In this document: piece by piece, positions 46,901-59,100 of the stretch
How positions within the stretch are numbered: the first letter of the stretch is position 1
Layout: each line of letters begins with the position of its first letter
Origin: Apostichopus japonicus
Taxonomy: Eukaryota; Echinodermata; Holothuroidea; Aspidochirotida; Stichopodidae
Direction: 5' to 3'
DNA length: 64,000 nucleotides
Assembly (NCBI RefSeq): GCF_037975245.1
Contig: NC_092576.1
Span: 14,054,611 to 14,118,610 of the forward strand
The notes under the pieces: model-generated
Databases searched by the model: none
Seen by the model: only the letters and a program-made list of their open reading frames with translations
What the model was told of the DNA's origin: nothing
Translations under genes and position numbers: made by a program

Positions 46901-48646
46901 CTCCTGCTGCTTTTTGGCAATATTCCTGAAATAGGAGAACAATCGAGCGGATGGATATAGACTCTCATAGGAGTATGCCACCACAAAACAACCCACCTGA
47001 TTCTGTTGTCGATATGCTCCACCCAACTGTCTTTTCCAAAGAGTAACTTTACACTTGGCGATCTGTAATCGTCAGACCGTATCCGGCTCTTCTGGGCCAA
47101 CCTCTTACACCCTAGCGCATCGGCTACCGCCCCCCACCCGCCCTCCAAAAGAGCGCTCCACTCCGGCCTCTGCAAAGACAAGTCTGGCAACAAAATTAAA
47201 TCTCCATGTACCTCCCAATGTCTTGGAATATCTCTCTCTAAGTCCTCGGTCCATTGCACTTCCTTCTCCTCTGCGAGTTCACGTAAGATCTCCCTCAGTT
47301 TTACGTGAGGCGTTTTCATCTTTACTTTCTTGGAGGGGGGTAATGTGTCTGTTGTTACTATTGCACCCTCCATGCCTCCCAATACAAAATGAAAACAACC
47401 TAGAGATGAAGTTGGGGAAGATGAATCTAAAATTCTTGTATTACATTCTTTGCATTGTGTCCTCTCATCACATGACAAGTCAGGTGGTATCTCCTTTCGG
47501 ATACTTTCTGATTCGACTTGTCTTCCAAACTGTACCGAACCAGTGGGTGTTCCGTTCTTAGCATCACATGTCATGGAAGTACTCTTATCGACTGATATAT
47601 CACTAGATGTATTCTGATGGTTTGCAGGGGTAGCCTCATGTGAGTTGTTTCCAATATCTAAATTTGCTTGTTGTCTGGTAAGTATTTTAGTAAATTCTGC
47701 TTTGATTCCACTCTTCACCGGGATGAGAACGTCATCTCTGGTGATCATTTGCAGCTTTCGACTCTGATCCCAAAGGCCAAACTCTTCCAAAATCTTCCTG
47801 TGGTGCAAAGACAGGAATGTTGCATGTTCAGTTGTTATTAGAGGAGTACTTTTAAATTTTTCATAGCACAAGAGGAACAACGGTAGAATAAAATAGGGCC
47901 TATACACTGTACAGGTGAATAGAGTACGTTCAGTTAAAGTAACAAACTAACTGTATTGGCTTCATCCTCACTATTCCATCCTCAACCAAACTTATCCACT
48001 CTTTATGACATACTGTATGTATAAAAGGGAAGGAGTGGTTAGAGTGTCACCTCAGAGCCATTAGGTTCCTGAACCAGGGATCTATAGCACGACTTCAAAA
48101 AAATTACTGTAATAATTTGCAGTTGTAGGGACTATAGCAAAACAGTTGGTAGGTTCCAAGGGTTAGCGCCCTAGAAACAGTATTTATAGTGGTGTATTCA
48201 TTCAGCCTCTTACTTAGGAATGGAGGCTCGTTCAGAAATGACTAGGCTTGGCTTACTATCAATACAAACGAGTAACGTTAAGCCTACATGTTACTGGGCC
48301 TAGGCCTATGTTCACTTAAAAACTTAATTATGAGAAAGAACTGTATGACCTCAAACTTCTTGAAACTATAGAGATGCCAAAGATAAACCAAAGCATAATT
48401 AGTTAGGCATAATACTACAGAGAAACAAAGAATTAAACTTCCACATGCTTTTCGTGGAACCGGCTCAGTAGGCCATTTGTCAGTAGGCCTAAGGTACAGT
48501 AGGCCTATGTCAGATGTGAACGGAACTTCGGAACGACTCGTTCAAAAGATAAAATGAAATGAATTTGACCAATAGAGTATTTACCTCATCCTTTGTGCGT
48601 GAATTGAAAGTACTTTTACCGCTAGTTGTTGATTAAATTCACCCAT
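43484..48646 (-). CDS. TRMT12: tRNA wybutosine-synthesizing protein 2 (TYW2), complete
   Basis: TYW2 transfers the 3-amino-3-carboxypropyl group from S-adenosylmethionine to the tricyclic base at G37 of tRNA-Phe during wybutosine synthesis. Five exons (43484-43987, 44695-44852, 46052-46161, 46997-47797, 48585-48646, minus strand) give 1635 nt and 544 residues, all phases consistent. Seen: the N-terminal RKILEEFGLWDQSRKL; the conserved LPRHW-type segment DIPRHWEVHGDLILLPD; WVEHIDN; MFSAGNISEKIRV; SAM motif I VVDLFAGIGYF (319-329); ACEWNPHAVEAL; HFGDCRK; the motif LGLIPSSE (389-396); GGTLHIHGNV; and HVKSYAPHVDH near the end. A Ser/Thr-rich stretch of about 130 residues in exon 2 makes it longer than the human protein (about 448). 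Two tandem arrays overlap or abut its exons. Confidence 0.95.
44695..44852 (-). CDS. TRMT12: TYW2 exon 4 (SAM motif I, second half)
   Basis: Acceptor GCCATTGCAG|GTATTGG and donor AAG|GTAAGT. It codes for IGYFVLPYLVHAGAKFVHAC and EWNPHAVEAL to HFGDCRK. Copies of its acceptor and first codons are repeated upstream at 44928, 44999 and 45069. Confidence 0.94.
44853..45085 (-). repeat. Tandem copies of the TYW2 exon 4 acceptor
   Basis: Four units of about 70-76 bp run from the real exon 4 junction (44852) into intron 3. On the minus strand, unit 2 reads GCCATTGCAG|GTATTGGGTA and has an in-frame TAG ten codons in. Unit 3 reads CCATTATAG|GTCTTGGCTA and stays open (GLGYFVLPFLV). In unit 4 the AG is changed to AA (TTTGCAAGTCTTGG). 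Each unit is a decayed copy of the acceptor plus 30-40 nt of exon. Confidence 0.88.
45100..46051. other. TYW2 intron 3, remainder, nothing further recognised
   Basis: Apart from the tandem acceptor copies near 44853-45085 no feature was seen. Confidence 0.45.
46052..46161 (-). CDS. TRMT12: TYW2 exon 3 (SAM motif I, first half)
   Basis: Acceptor TCTTCAG|GTAC and donor GCAG|GTATCA. It codes for YCYDIRHSMFSAGNISEKI and ends VVDLFA plus a split Gly codon of the SAM-binding motif. Confidence 0.94.
46215..46275. repeat. CATCACCAC-rich microsatellite
   Basis: Interrupted (CAT/CAC)n on the plus strand in TYW2 intron 2. Confidence 0.8.
46503..46975 (+). repeat. Dispersed repeat family B, copy 2, in TYW2 intron 2
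   Basis: It is homologous to 5411-5850 along its length. It ends about 20 bp from the donor of exon 2. Confidence 0.75.
46997..47797 (-). CDS. TRMT12: TYW2 exon 2 (N-terminal domain, low-complexity insert)
   Basis: Acceptor CACCACAG|GAAG and donor CAG|GTGGGT. It starts KILEEFGLWDQ, contains a polar insert of about 130 residues with no family match, then conserved sequence through KSRIRSDDYRSPSVKLLFG to VEHIDNRI. The open frame extends upstream of the acceptor, but those residues do not match the family. Confidence 0.92.
48585..48646 (-). CDS. TRMT12: TYW2 exon 1 (start codon)
   Basis: ATG codes for MGEFNQQLAVKVLSIHAQRM, then AG|GTAAAT. The split Arg codon joins exon 2 to give QRMRKILEEFG, as in the family. 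It was too short to stand out as an open frame. Confidence 0.87.
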
Positions 48647-49015
48647 ATTAAGCTTAATAGTAGCAAGCTAATACATTCTTCTGATGAATCCAGCCAAGCA
48701 ATTAATGTCAGACGCCCTCGATTTTTCTTCAACTTCTGATTACGCCTGATTAAACAGCAGATGAAGAAGGGACCCATCTGGAATCTATAGATGAAGTAGT
48801 TATGGATCCTTAAGGGTGGGCATGAGGCCCGTGTCGTTAAGGTCTACACGTTTATACCATAAAAAAAAATGCTGCTTCGTTGCTACAACATTGTGTGGGC
48901 AATAGAACGGGAGGGTTGTAAAATTCCACACACTTCTGAATACGCGCCGTAACATGATATTGTAAATCAAACCATCTCCAACTATTGGCGTATTATTTCA
49001 AGCGATAGTCAGAAC
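48647..49015. other. Upstream region of TYW2
   Basis: It presumably holds the TYW2 promoter and 5' UTR. No TATA box is clear at a usual distance. Confidence 0.35.
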
Positions 49016-49023
49016 CACCCAAG

Positions 49024-49026
<3 letters not shown>

Positions 49027-49119
<93 letters not shown>

Positions 49120-49132
49120 TAAATATATATAT
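49027..49132. repeat. (AT)n microsatellite
   Basis: More than 40 nearly pure AT dinucleotides, followed by AAATA and T runs. Confidence 0.95.
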
Positions 49133-49627
49133 TTTTTAATTTTTTTTTAATGGTTATACTGATCACCTTAAAAGACTGAAAGTCACAATGGAGAAGATTA
49201 AAAAAAAAGGATAACAAAAGAAGCATTGTTTCTACTTTTATCAAATAGCACTGATATTTTACAACTTGTAAGACGATAGCAGGTGAGCATATAATTACAT
49301 GCATATAACTTTTATCTTCGCAGTGATTAAATAATATAGATAAGAATAAAACCCCCCAAAAAATATATATATAAATGTATATATCAATTCATTTGGAATT
49401 ACCTTGCCATAACGACCTGAACAATAACAAGAAATGGAGTTAAAAGGTAAAGACAAGATAAAGATCACGTGACACCAATGCCCAATGAGAACTGTCCTGC
49501 AAAGGCACATGATTAAACTTAAAGGTTGTGAAGAATTGCGCAAAAAAGAAACGTCTGATGCCGGTAATCTGACCTAGTTTCGAATGAGGTGTAACAGAAG
49601 TGTTTAGACACCACTTCGATCCTAGAA

Positions 49628-49998
49628 AATATCTTGCTACCGTCGGTAATTAGACACTAGTGTACAGTCAGTACATACAGCTACATACAGTACATACATT
49701 ACTGTACTACATACTGTACTACATACAGTACATACAGCTACAGTCAGTACATACAGTACAGTACATACAGTCAGTACATACAGTCAGTACATACAGGTCA
49801 ATACCCACAGCACAGTGAACAAACGATACAGCGATGGACATCTCAGGTCCATGAGCTAAAGATAACAAAGGTATCACATTTCATTACTGTCTGCATTTTG
49901 TAGCGACAAGAGAAAAACTTCACTTGCAAGCAACGGAAAGTTAACTTTTTTAGAGGGCGGCACACTGTTTGGGGCGAGTCTTCAATGCCTTTAAAGAG
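49628..49998 (-). repeat. Dispersed repeat family C, copy 2
   Basis: The reverse complement matches 2700-2945, with a GTACATACA microsatellite expanded inside (49658-49800). Confidence 0.65.
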
Positions 49999-50339
49999 AC
50001 ACTGTGAGAACATAAACAGGAAGATGAAAAGAAAGGCTGAAGTTTATCTATACACAGAAAAAGATTCCATGTATGAAGAAGAAAAACTTTGAAAAGGTTA
50101 AAAAATGTCAATTCTGACTGTGACAACTGTCACAAGATTATCATTTTTCGTTGTTTAAGTCTTTTATCTCTTTCAATTTTCTTAAGAAAAAAATATTATT
50201 ATTAAAAAGTTCAATGAAAATGTTTTTCTCTTGTTTTTCAGCTGAATTAATGCCATTCCAAAAGCTGCTACAACTCTATAAAACTCTATAGTGTTCTCTC
50301 CAGAAGCATAGTTGCCTTATTATTAAGGCTAGTCCACAC

Positions 50340-50660
50340 AGTAACGGTCTATACTACTCTATATATCTCAATAGTTCATTAAAGTCTGCACTAGTTTTCT
50401 CTATAATTTACTCTATATCAAGTCTGACTGGTTCAACAATAGGTTTGACTAGCCCATGCTATATCGGTCTGTAATTCACTTTCAAGTCTTACTAGTTTAA
50501 TATTGTCCGGACTAGTTCAATGATAACTTGGACTAGTCCGTTATTTAGTATTACTGGTTGAAAATTGTCTGGACTAGTTCAACAATATAGTTTGGGCTAG
50601 TCCATGCTATATCAGTCTTACTGGCTGAATATTGTCCAAACTAGTTCAATAATAACTTGG
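50340..50660. repeat. Degenerate ACTAGTCC/ACTAGTTC repeat
   Basis: GGACTAGTTCAATAATAACT-like phrases recur every 60-90 bp with TATTGTCC between them. This is an old tandem array without coding capacity. Confidence 0.6.
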
Positions 50661-50849
50661 ACTTGATTTCATTTTAAAGATAATCTTGGTATTTTGGGCA
50701 GCTAATAATCCCTTAAACTTTTGCCAAAGTCCAAAATATCCTGGTATTATCACACACCCCTACACCTATCACATCAAGGAACAACTTTCCAGCACTGTCA
50801 ATGTACAGTTAGAGTGCTACTCATAATTTGTCCAAACATATGAATGTTT

Positions 50850-51345
50850 GCAGACCTTCACTTCTATCATATTAGAATGTCTCTAGCATTTGTCCTTCTA
50901 TACTAGTGTTTGAAGACCTGTAGCTCTATCAATGTAGTGCCCTATCCATTTCCTTGTTATACTAGTGTTTGCAGACCTATAGCTCTATCAATGTAGTGCC
51001 CTATCCATTTCCCTTTTATACTAGTGTTTGAAGACCTGTAGCTCTATCAATGTAGTGCCCTATCCATTTCCCTGTTATACTAGTGTTTGCAGACCTGTGG
51101 CTCTATTTATGCAGTGCCCTATCCATTTCCCTTTCATACTAGTGTTTGCAGACCTGTAGTTCTATCAATGCAGTGCCCTATCGATTGCCCTGTTATACTA
51201 GTGTTTGCAGACCTGTAGCTCTATCAATGCAGTGCCCTATCCTTTTCCCTTTAATACCAGTGTCTGAAGACCTGTGGTTCTATCAATGCAGTGCTCTATC
51301 CTTTGTCCAAGGTAGAAATCAGTGTTTGCAGACCAATAACTCTAT
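50850..51345. repeat. 59-bp minisatellite, about 8 copies
   Basis: TACTAGTGTTTGCAGACCTG and TCTATCAATGTAGTGCCCTA recur with a period of about 59 bp. Confidence 0.9.
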
Positions 51346-52905
51346 CAACATTTGGCTCTTTGCTTTTCCATCTTAAACACAGACTATTGCAGATACATAG
51401 CAAAGTTCATGCTTGGAATTGTAAAACGATTCTTCTTCTTTTTCTTTCATCCCTTGTTTGAGACTTTGCAGGCGTCCTTTTGTGAATACAAAATACAGAG
51501 CATGTTATTAAACATGTCTTGAGTAGTATTCAAGATGCAGCACAACTTCAAGGCAGCTTACTAAATCTTTTTTTGATTCTTTTCTTATCTTCCAAGTCTT
51601 ATCTGCCAATTATTTACTCAAAATGATATTGTTATTGTTCAGACCAGGACCACCCTCCTAGACTGTTTTTATTCTTCACCGGCCGAGGGTTATTTCAGGG
51701 ACTGGAATAATCAATTTGACTTGATTCTGAATATTTCTCAATCCAGATACTTTTACACAACAATATTATTTAACGTGTGTGAAAATGTAAACTAGAAATT
51801 TCCAAAATCATACAAATTGAATTTATCTCTCTAAATAAAACTTCACTTTCCATTTTATTACAAAATATTTACCTTTATCATTTTAATGACCTACATAGTT
51901 ATGGGAATTGACTATCAATCAATCAATCATTGGAAAATTTTAAAAAAAAATTATCAATTTGAACAGAAGAGCTTGCTTAAATGAGGCTCTGCTAACCAAT
52001 CTAGCAAATACTTCACTGTCTGTATGTTATCTTCGAATATTCATTCAATGGTCTAATTCTTTAGTAACTTCATGAAGTTTATTATTAACTTTAGAAAGGA
52101 AATTACTGTTACAATAGGCTACGGAAATAATCATTTCATAAAACTGATTCATGTGGGGTTAATAATGTGCATGCCTCTATTAAAGGAAGAAGAAGCTTAT
52201 AAATAAAACCCGAGAAATAAGGCAGAGATTTCACTGGAAGATTAAAACATCTTAAACAACCATGTCCTTATAAAAAACAAAAGCAATGTCATACAACTTT
52301 AATAAAAATTTCACCAAAAAATCTGCATAATTATCATTCGTCTGCTGCATATTCATGTCGCAATTAACTATTCGTTCCTTGAGACAGAGCTAGCACAACT
52401 GTGTATTAACTGTTTTTTATTTTTATTCTACAGTTTTTAGGGATCAAAAAGCGCATCGTAATTTATTAAAACATTTACAAAAGATCGAGCCCTGCTACCT
52501 TTGAATATATAACCTGGCAGAGAGGGTATAGAATGCTCATGTAAATAACCTCAAAGAAATAATTTCTGATTTGCATTACTTGGAATGAAGGTGTGCATAC
52601 AAAATTCTATACCAAGCTGATAGAAAAGTTGACAATAAAAGCCCATATTTGATGTGTTTGTATCATAAATTAAGACATGAATATAGATATTCAGTTGTAT
52701 ATTCTATAAGTTTACCAAAACTGTTTAACATTAAACTTAATTATAATGTTTCAATCATTTTGTCAGTCACTGGTTTATTTATATGAATTTGATTTGTATC
52801 TCTTATTGTTATTTTAAATATAAAACAAAGAAAGAAACAATACCTTCTACAAAACATCACAAAAGCACCCCGTAAAACCCATATCAGATATACACACATG
52901 TCATT
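51346..52905. other. Intergenic, no gene seen
   Basis: AT-rich sequence without recognisable exons, RNAs or strong repeats. Confidence 0.45.
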
Positions 52906-52913
52906 GACTGGGA

Positions 52914-53060
52914 ATATATATAAATATATATATATATATAGACATATATATATATATAGACATATATATATATATTTATATATATATATAATATGTATAA
53001 TATATATATATATTTATATATATATATATGTATAATATATATATATATATATTTATATAC
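52914..53060. repeat. TA-rich microsatellite
   Basis: TATATATA with ATAGACATA and TTTATA interruptions. It continues at 53161-53192 beyond a SINE fragment. Confidence 0.9.
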
Positions 53061-53160
53061 TTCAAATTGTATTGAGTTGGAAAATCCAAAACAGTGAAAA
53101 ACATCCAGCCTCCACCGGGATTCGAACCTGGGCCCCCTCTTTATACGTGGACACCCTATG
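53060..53160 (-). mobile_element. tRNA-derived SINE (family 2), truncated
   Basis: On the minus strand it reads GGGTGTCCACG, then B box CCCAGGTTCGAATCCCGG, then TTTTTCACTGTTTTGGATTT. It matches 26152-26281 but lacks most of the A box, where TA repeats begin. The proline/glycine-rich frame here is an artefact of the tRNA-like head. Confidence 0.72.
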
Positions 53161-53539
53161 TATACATATATTTATATATATATATATATATATACTGTGA
53201 AACCAGTCCACGTAACATTCATATTAACTGTGATTCCCTAAACTTTCGATCTCATCCTGATGTCCGCTTGTTGGAAAGGTATCTCCTCGTAAGAGTCAAC
53301 ATCACATCCGACATTACCCAAAATTGACACATAAATGGCACTTAATAACTTGATTCAAGGTCTATGGGTGTCATTTCATAAACTTAAGCAACAATCTGGG
53401 CAGTTTTGTAAACTTATCAATGTCCTGACCATATGACGGCATACTCACTCACAGAGCTGAGCAATTCACAGCAACATTGAGCATTAAAAACAACAAAAGA
53501 TGATATTCTCCTGGCACTAGTTAGTTTGGTGGCGTGTAT

Positions 53540-53990
53540 GTCAAAGGTGACATCTAATACAAACAAGACAACATGTTGGGATAGATCACAACATGGTGGG
53601 ATTGTGTCATTGACAAGTAGAATTCAACATGTCCGGGTCATTTACGAAGACAACAGGATACCGCTAGCATGATGGCACAACATATATCATAGAAGGCTGG
53701 ATGTCAACATGCTGATATCACTTGCAGAGGCAACATGGTGGGATTGTGTCATAGACAATTAGAAGTCAGCATTTCCGAGTCACTTACGAAGACGACAGCA
53801 TGACGGTACAACATATCACAGACAACATGATGAGATAATTTGCAGAGACAACAGGATGTCAGCATGATGGGATTAGTTACTATAGTCTAAGTCAACATGC
53901 TGAGAAGGCTTCAACATGTCCAAATGTCCAGATTACTTTACATCTTAAGAGACAGTGGAATGTCATCATCACCATGTTGTAATATTTTGT
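53540..53990. repeat. Degenerate CAACATGGTGGGATTG-type repeats
   Basis: Two long units (about 53586-53720 and 53730-53850) share AACATGGTGGGATTGTGTCA, GACAA.TAGAA and TTACGAAGACAACA. Shorter relatives follow. Confidence 0.6.
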
Positions 53991-54172
53991 AGGGACAATA
54001 GGACGTCACAGCATGACCTAGGGTTGGGTCAATACGAAGTTAACATCACCACTTCTCTCCCCTATCCACACTTCATATTGTTAAATCTATATTTTGATAA
54101 GAATATTGTATTTCTTCATATTTTTAAATATTTTTTTTACAAAATCATAATTTCCAGGTTTTTCTCTCTACT

Positions 54173-54336
54173 CAGGGATGAGCCTGAGGTAAAAATAAAA
54201 TCACGGAACTTTGCAGAAATTGCGGTATAGGCTTCGGTTTGCGTATGCTACAGTGTGTTAGGATAATAGTTTTTGTCCCCAAGGTAGAACTGAAATCACG
54301 GATATTCTGCCAATTCGTGGAAAAAGCTCATGCCTG
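54173..54336 (-). mobile_element. Short MITE, copy 2
   Basis: An inverted copy of 35885-36049. The ends CAGGGATGAGCC and (reverse complement) CAGGCATGAGC match better than in copy 1. No clear target duplication was seen. Confidence 0.75.
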
Positions 54337-55485
54337 CTATAAATGAAAGTGAGGAGGGCAAACGTGCCCAGGATACCACTTTCAATTCAAGCAGAACCCT
54401 AAGCTCATCCCAACCAACCTGCCTCATCTGAACGACTGGCCCACGATCATCTGACTTTTATCGGTATAAGAATACATACTAGAACAAACAACAAAATGCA
54501 ACAAACACGGTTAAAATATCATGATGTACAACAGTTAAAAAACATGCATCCACTGACAAAACTTATAAAATTTACAAAAACAAAATTCTTTTGTTTGTTG
54601 TTGCTCTGTGCAATCCAATCCCTGAAATGAACACTATGAGCTTAATAAGTTTGTTGGCTTTGAAAGCGATTAGGCCTTGGCAGTTTCCTTGTTTTTCTTC
54701 TCTTTTTTTTGCTTTTTCTCTCTTCTGTAAAATTTACAAAAAGGTCAATGTAAAGAGTGAAAAAAAAATTCCACTATGCCACCATGAATATAGCTAAATA
54801 ACGAATGTTTGAATGTAAATGTATGAATATGCATTAACTATGAGAATAATGCAAATTTTGTCAAAGCTGTAAGAATACTTAACTTATATCATCTTTGTAC
54901 CAAGCATTTAGGGAGAGAAAAAAGAAACACATTTTTTCTGTTTACCCCCAAACCAGCTAGGAGTTTCACTTCATTTTTTTTCTACTTTTTTTTTTCTCCA
55001 CAAAAACTTGACCCAAATGTTTTCCTTATAAGACTTGACAAAAGTTAACATTAACACAGAAGACTTTGTACACATCGATGCAAAAATTTGGTAACATTTA
55101 GTAGATGAAAGATCGAACATCGAAAGGGAAAGAGTCGGAACTTTCCTTGATGGAATTTGATGAGCCAAAATGTTTGGTAAAACGCTTCTTTACGTAAGCA
55201 GGTGTATCAATCCTTAATAGAAAAAATGTCCTGATATACTGTAAATATCCATCCTTGGTTCTAATTAACAATTTCTTTCATGAATAATCACTCTTCATGA
55301 AGAGATCACTGTTCATGAATATTAGCTACATCCTAACACACATTTCATAATGCATAATTTGCAAAGCGTCACATGATGAATAATCCTCATTTGCATGCCC
55401 ACTTTATACAACAACTTGTTTATGTAGCAGCTATTCCATGAATTATCATTAGACTCTTTACGAAGTACTCACTTTCGGTGGGGGG
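54337..55485. other. Intergenic, no gene seen
   Basis: AT-rich. Part may be 3' UTR of the SNX gene (minus strand). Confidence 0.4.
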
Positions 55486-55499
55486 GGGGATTGGGAGGG

Positions 55500-55895
55500 G
55501 ACTACATATTGTGAATATTCATGAAGATTGTTCCTTCTCTCTACAACCTGCATTTGCATTGTAAAGTGTTAAAAAATGTCTGTTAGCAAAAAAAGTCCCC
55601 CCAAAAAAGTTCATGCAAAACTCCCGGCAGGACCCATCAAAAAGAGCCCCATTTTTGTCACTACTTCTCAATATAATCTGAATATTATTCATGAGGAATA
55701 TTCTTTCTCCCTACAACCTGCATTTGCATCGTAAAGTGTAAAAAAAACGTCTTTCAGCGATAAAGCCCCCAAAAAAGTTCATGCAAACTCCCGGCAGGAC
55801 CCATCAAAAAAGAGCCCCATTTCTGTCACTACTTCTCAATATAATCTCAATATTCATGAGGAATGTTCCTTCTCTCTACAGCCTGTATATGCCGG
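55500..55895. repeat. Tandem repeat of about 168 bp beside the SNX stop codon
   Basis: TTCTCTCTACAACCTGCATT begins at about 55533, 55706 and, diverged, 55871. AAAAAAGTTCATGCAAACTC and CCCATCAAAAAGAGCCCCAT occur in two units. The array ends within about 40 bp of the SNX stop, so it lies in the 3' UTR on the minus strand. Confidence 0.85.
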
Positions 55896-55905
55896 ATGCC
55901 GGAAT

Positions 55906-56166
55906 CTACACGTTGACGTTCTCGTACTGGCCGAGAGCGATGCGTAACTTTTCCGTGACGGATTCGTAGAATTTGATCTGTTCGACCAGGTAGTCCTTCA
56001 TCATCATCTTGTAGTCGTAGACCCTCTGCCGTTGGAAGTGATTGATCTCGGCCATCATCGTGTAGGAGACAACGTCCGCTCTGCCCTTGATGGATTCCGC
56101 CTCGTCAAACTCCATCTTCTGCTCCTCTCGTTGCTTCTGGCATTCTCGCACCGTTGAGATGGTGTG
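55906..56166 (-). CDS. SNX terminal exon (BAR end, stop)
   Basis: Acceptor TTTGTCCAG|CACACC. It codes for HTISTVRECQKQ, then SYTMMAEINHFQRQRVYDYK and the final helix, ending QYENVNV and TAG at 55908-55906. Confidence 0.93.
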   Translation of the reverse strand, partial: HTISTVRECQKQREEQKMEFDEAESIKGRADVVSYTMMAEINHFQRQRVYDYKMMMKDYLVEQIKFYESVTEKLRIALGQYENVNV

Positions 56167-59100
56167 CTGGACAAAAAAATTCAAAAACGTCGGAGGAAGT
56201 GTTGGGAGGTGGCAGTAAATACAGAGTTCTGGGAACCGTGGACTTAACCGATGGCAAATTGGTAGTACGGTCTCTGATTTAAATCAATTAGCAGAAACAA
56301 TATAATAATAATAATAATAAATGCAAATTTATATATATCGCCAATATCCAGAGAGTCTGTTTTTGAAAATGTTAACGTTGGGTGCCGACTTGATGTGCTG
56401 TGGAAATGAGTTCCAAAGAGTAGGAGCGGAATTAGAAAACGATCGTTGACCAACTGACAACTGTTTCAAATGTCTCCATAAGCTGTCGCTCACGCAGACT
56501 TGTTGTGAGGCCTTGATCGTTTCAATATTCTAGCAGGGAGTCGCTTGCACTCGTACCTGCCATCATGCATCTGCGCTTACTAGTATTGGGAGCATTTTAG
56601 AAGTCTAGTATGGATACTAGTACAAGATTGAGTACTGAATGTGTTTCAATTTCTCTTCTGCTTCTCATACTCACACTAAGAACTTTATGCTCCTACTAGT
56701 ACGAGGAGCATTTTGGAAATCTAGTATGGACACTAGTACAAGATAGAGTATATTCAATGTGCTCCTTCTGCTTCTCTCACTCACACTAAGAACTTTTTAC
56801 TCCTTCTAGTACTAGGAGTATTTTAGAAATCTAGTATGGACACTAGTATAAGATTGAGTACTGAATGTGTTTCTACTTCTCTTCTGCTTCTCTCACTCAC
56901 ACTAAGAACTTTTTACTCCTTCTAGTACTAGGAGTATTTTAGAAATCTAGTATGGACACTAGTATAAGATTGAGTACTGAATGTGTTTCTACTTCTCTTC
57001 TGCTTCTCTCTCTCACACTAATAACTTTTTACTCCTTCTAGTACTAGGAGTATTTTAGAAATCTAGTATGTATACTAGTACAAGATTGAGTACTGAATGT
57101 GTTTCTACTTCTCTTTTGCTTCTCAAACTCACACTTAAGAACTTTGTTCTCAAATCATTGCTGCTTTGGTCATTCGAACTCTCATTAGTTAAATTGTTCA
57201 AAGCACATTGGTCGTTAATGGTCTCACCTTGTGGAAATTAATCATATCAGGAAAACAGGACAGCATGCCAGTGTATTCTCGTAGGAAATCTTCCAACCGG
57301 TAGTTATCGTTCTTGGGCTGGGCGGCGAACAGTTCCCCGATCTCGTCGTACGTCCTGCCGGTGAATTTGATGGCATCCGTCAACTGCTGAGAGCCTGAAG
57401 AGAGAGACAAAAACCGAATTGGTCAGAGAACCATGTCATAACCCATTGCAGGCTATGAATGGATAAAGGAGGGTGAGGACTGGTAAGAGGGGGGAGGGTG
57501 AGGACTGGTAAGTGAGAGAGGACATGGGCAGGGGAACCGGTAGATTAAGGAGGAGAAGACAAAATGGCTGATAAGGAAAGTCGGGAACAGAGCAAGAATC
57601 ATACCTGGTTACATATTTATATAAAAATTAATTTCAGAGTATTATAGATAAATCATTGATTCGGCAGATTATGGTGACCAAAGTATCACTGTAAGATGAA
57701 GCTATATGACACTTTCCATAAGCAAACTATCTATTATGGGGACGGCACTAGAAAATCGATTCCATGGTGACCATATTTACATATATTATATAGTGATTTG
57801 GAAAATAACATACATCATTTGGGGGAGAATACAGATAATAACATTACTATATTAGTATGAGCTTTTAAGATGTTCATAAGAGTTCTTGGGAAAATAAAAA
57901 CATAAATGGGGGGGGGGGGGTTCGGACAATACGGTATTAGTCAAGTCAACATTTAAAGTTATCTGTTATCCCTTTTAATAACAGGATCCAAGCCTACGAA
58001 AATTAGATAATAATTAATTAACAAACCACAGTGAAGGAAATCTGAAAAAAAAAACAAATTTACAACATAAACAAAACCTATGGGAGGGAGAAAAACAAAG
58101 AAGCCACCAAACTATAACAGAAATGAGTTCTTGTTATTATTGAATTATTGTTGTTAAATTTGCCTTGAACACTAACATGCATGGCATTTCTAAAGGGTTG
58201 TTTTTAAAGTCTTTACTGTCAGTAGATGAGGAGAAATTGACATTAAAACTGTCTCGAGTCTTAAAAGTCTTCTCAAACAGTCGGTATTGTTTTATCAGTT
58301 TCCTGTCTATATTGTAATCGTTATATTATATTATATGATGGTATCGTTGCAAAGGAGCACTTGTATCTCAACATTTACTTTCCTCATACGGTGGAAAATT
58401 TGTTTTCATTTTTAGTAGAAAGTTAAAGTTAGACTTTCAAAGTAAAGTCTTGTATCAAGGCCTTTTCACACGACTTTTACAACATTCAACCCCTGGGTCA
58501 TTGGTAACTTGTCACACATTTCACACACCCAAGTCACACATCCCACACACCCAAGTCGCACATCCTGTACACCCAAGTCGCACATCCTGCACACCCAAGT
58601 CACACATCCCGCACCCAAAGTTGCACATTTAGCACACCCAAGTCACAAATCCTGCAAACCCAAGTTGCACATTCCGCACACCCAAGTCATACATTAAAAA
58701 CATGTCCCCTGAAGGACTTCCTCCTAATGGGTGTGCCACAAAATCAGAGCACGCAACCATATGTACAAGTTACCCATACAAACACAACTATGTATAGAAG
58801 TTACCCATGCATTAGTGAAATAACCTCTCATATTTTTGAAATAGTTTAGTTGAATAGTTAGCCAAAGCATTGCTTTAGTCGAAAAATAAAAAATAGTACT
58901 CAATTCTTGTTCCAACAAAATATTAGTTTTTAAATTTGTATGATTTAATGGAAACTCAATATTTGACATCCGGTTGGCAGAGACATTAATAGTTCATATG
59001 GGTATAGCTCGTAAAATGAAATTTACGTACGAAAGGTTCAAGAGTTTACGACCCCATAATTGAAAACAATCATTCTTCCCCAATGTTAAAAAACAACCCA

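Noticed and set aside
47055-47561. 168-codon plus-strand frame
   Set aside because: It is antisense to TYW2 exon 2, which is a real, conserved coding exon.
48993-49304. Ile/Tyr-rich frame
   Set aside because: It is a translation of the (AT)n microsatellite.
58450-58697. CRISPR-like regular repeats
   Set aside because: The 20-21-bp CACACCCAAGTC units are directly adjacent without unique spacers, in an animal intron. This is a minisatellite.
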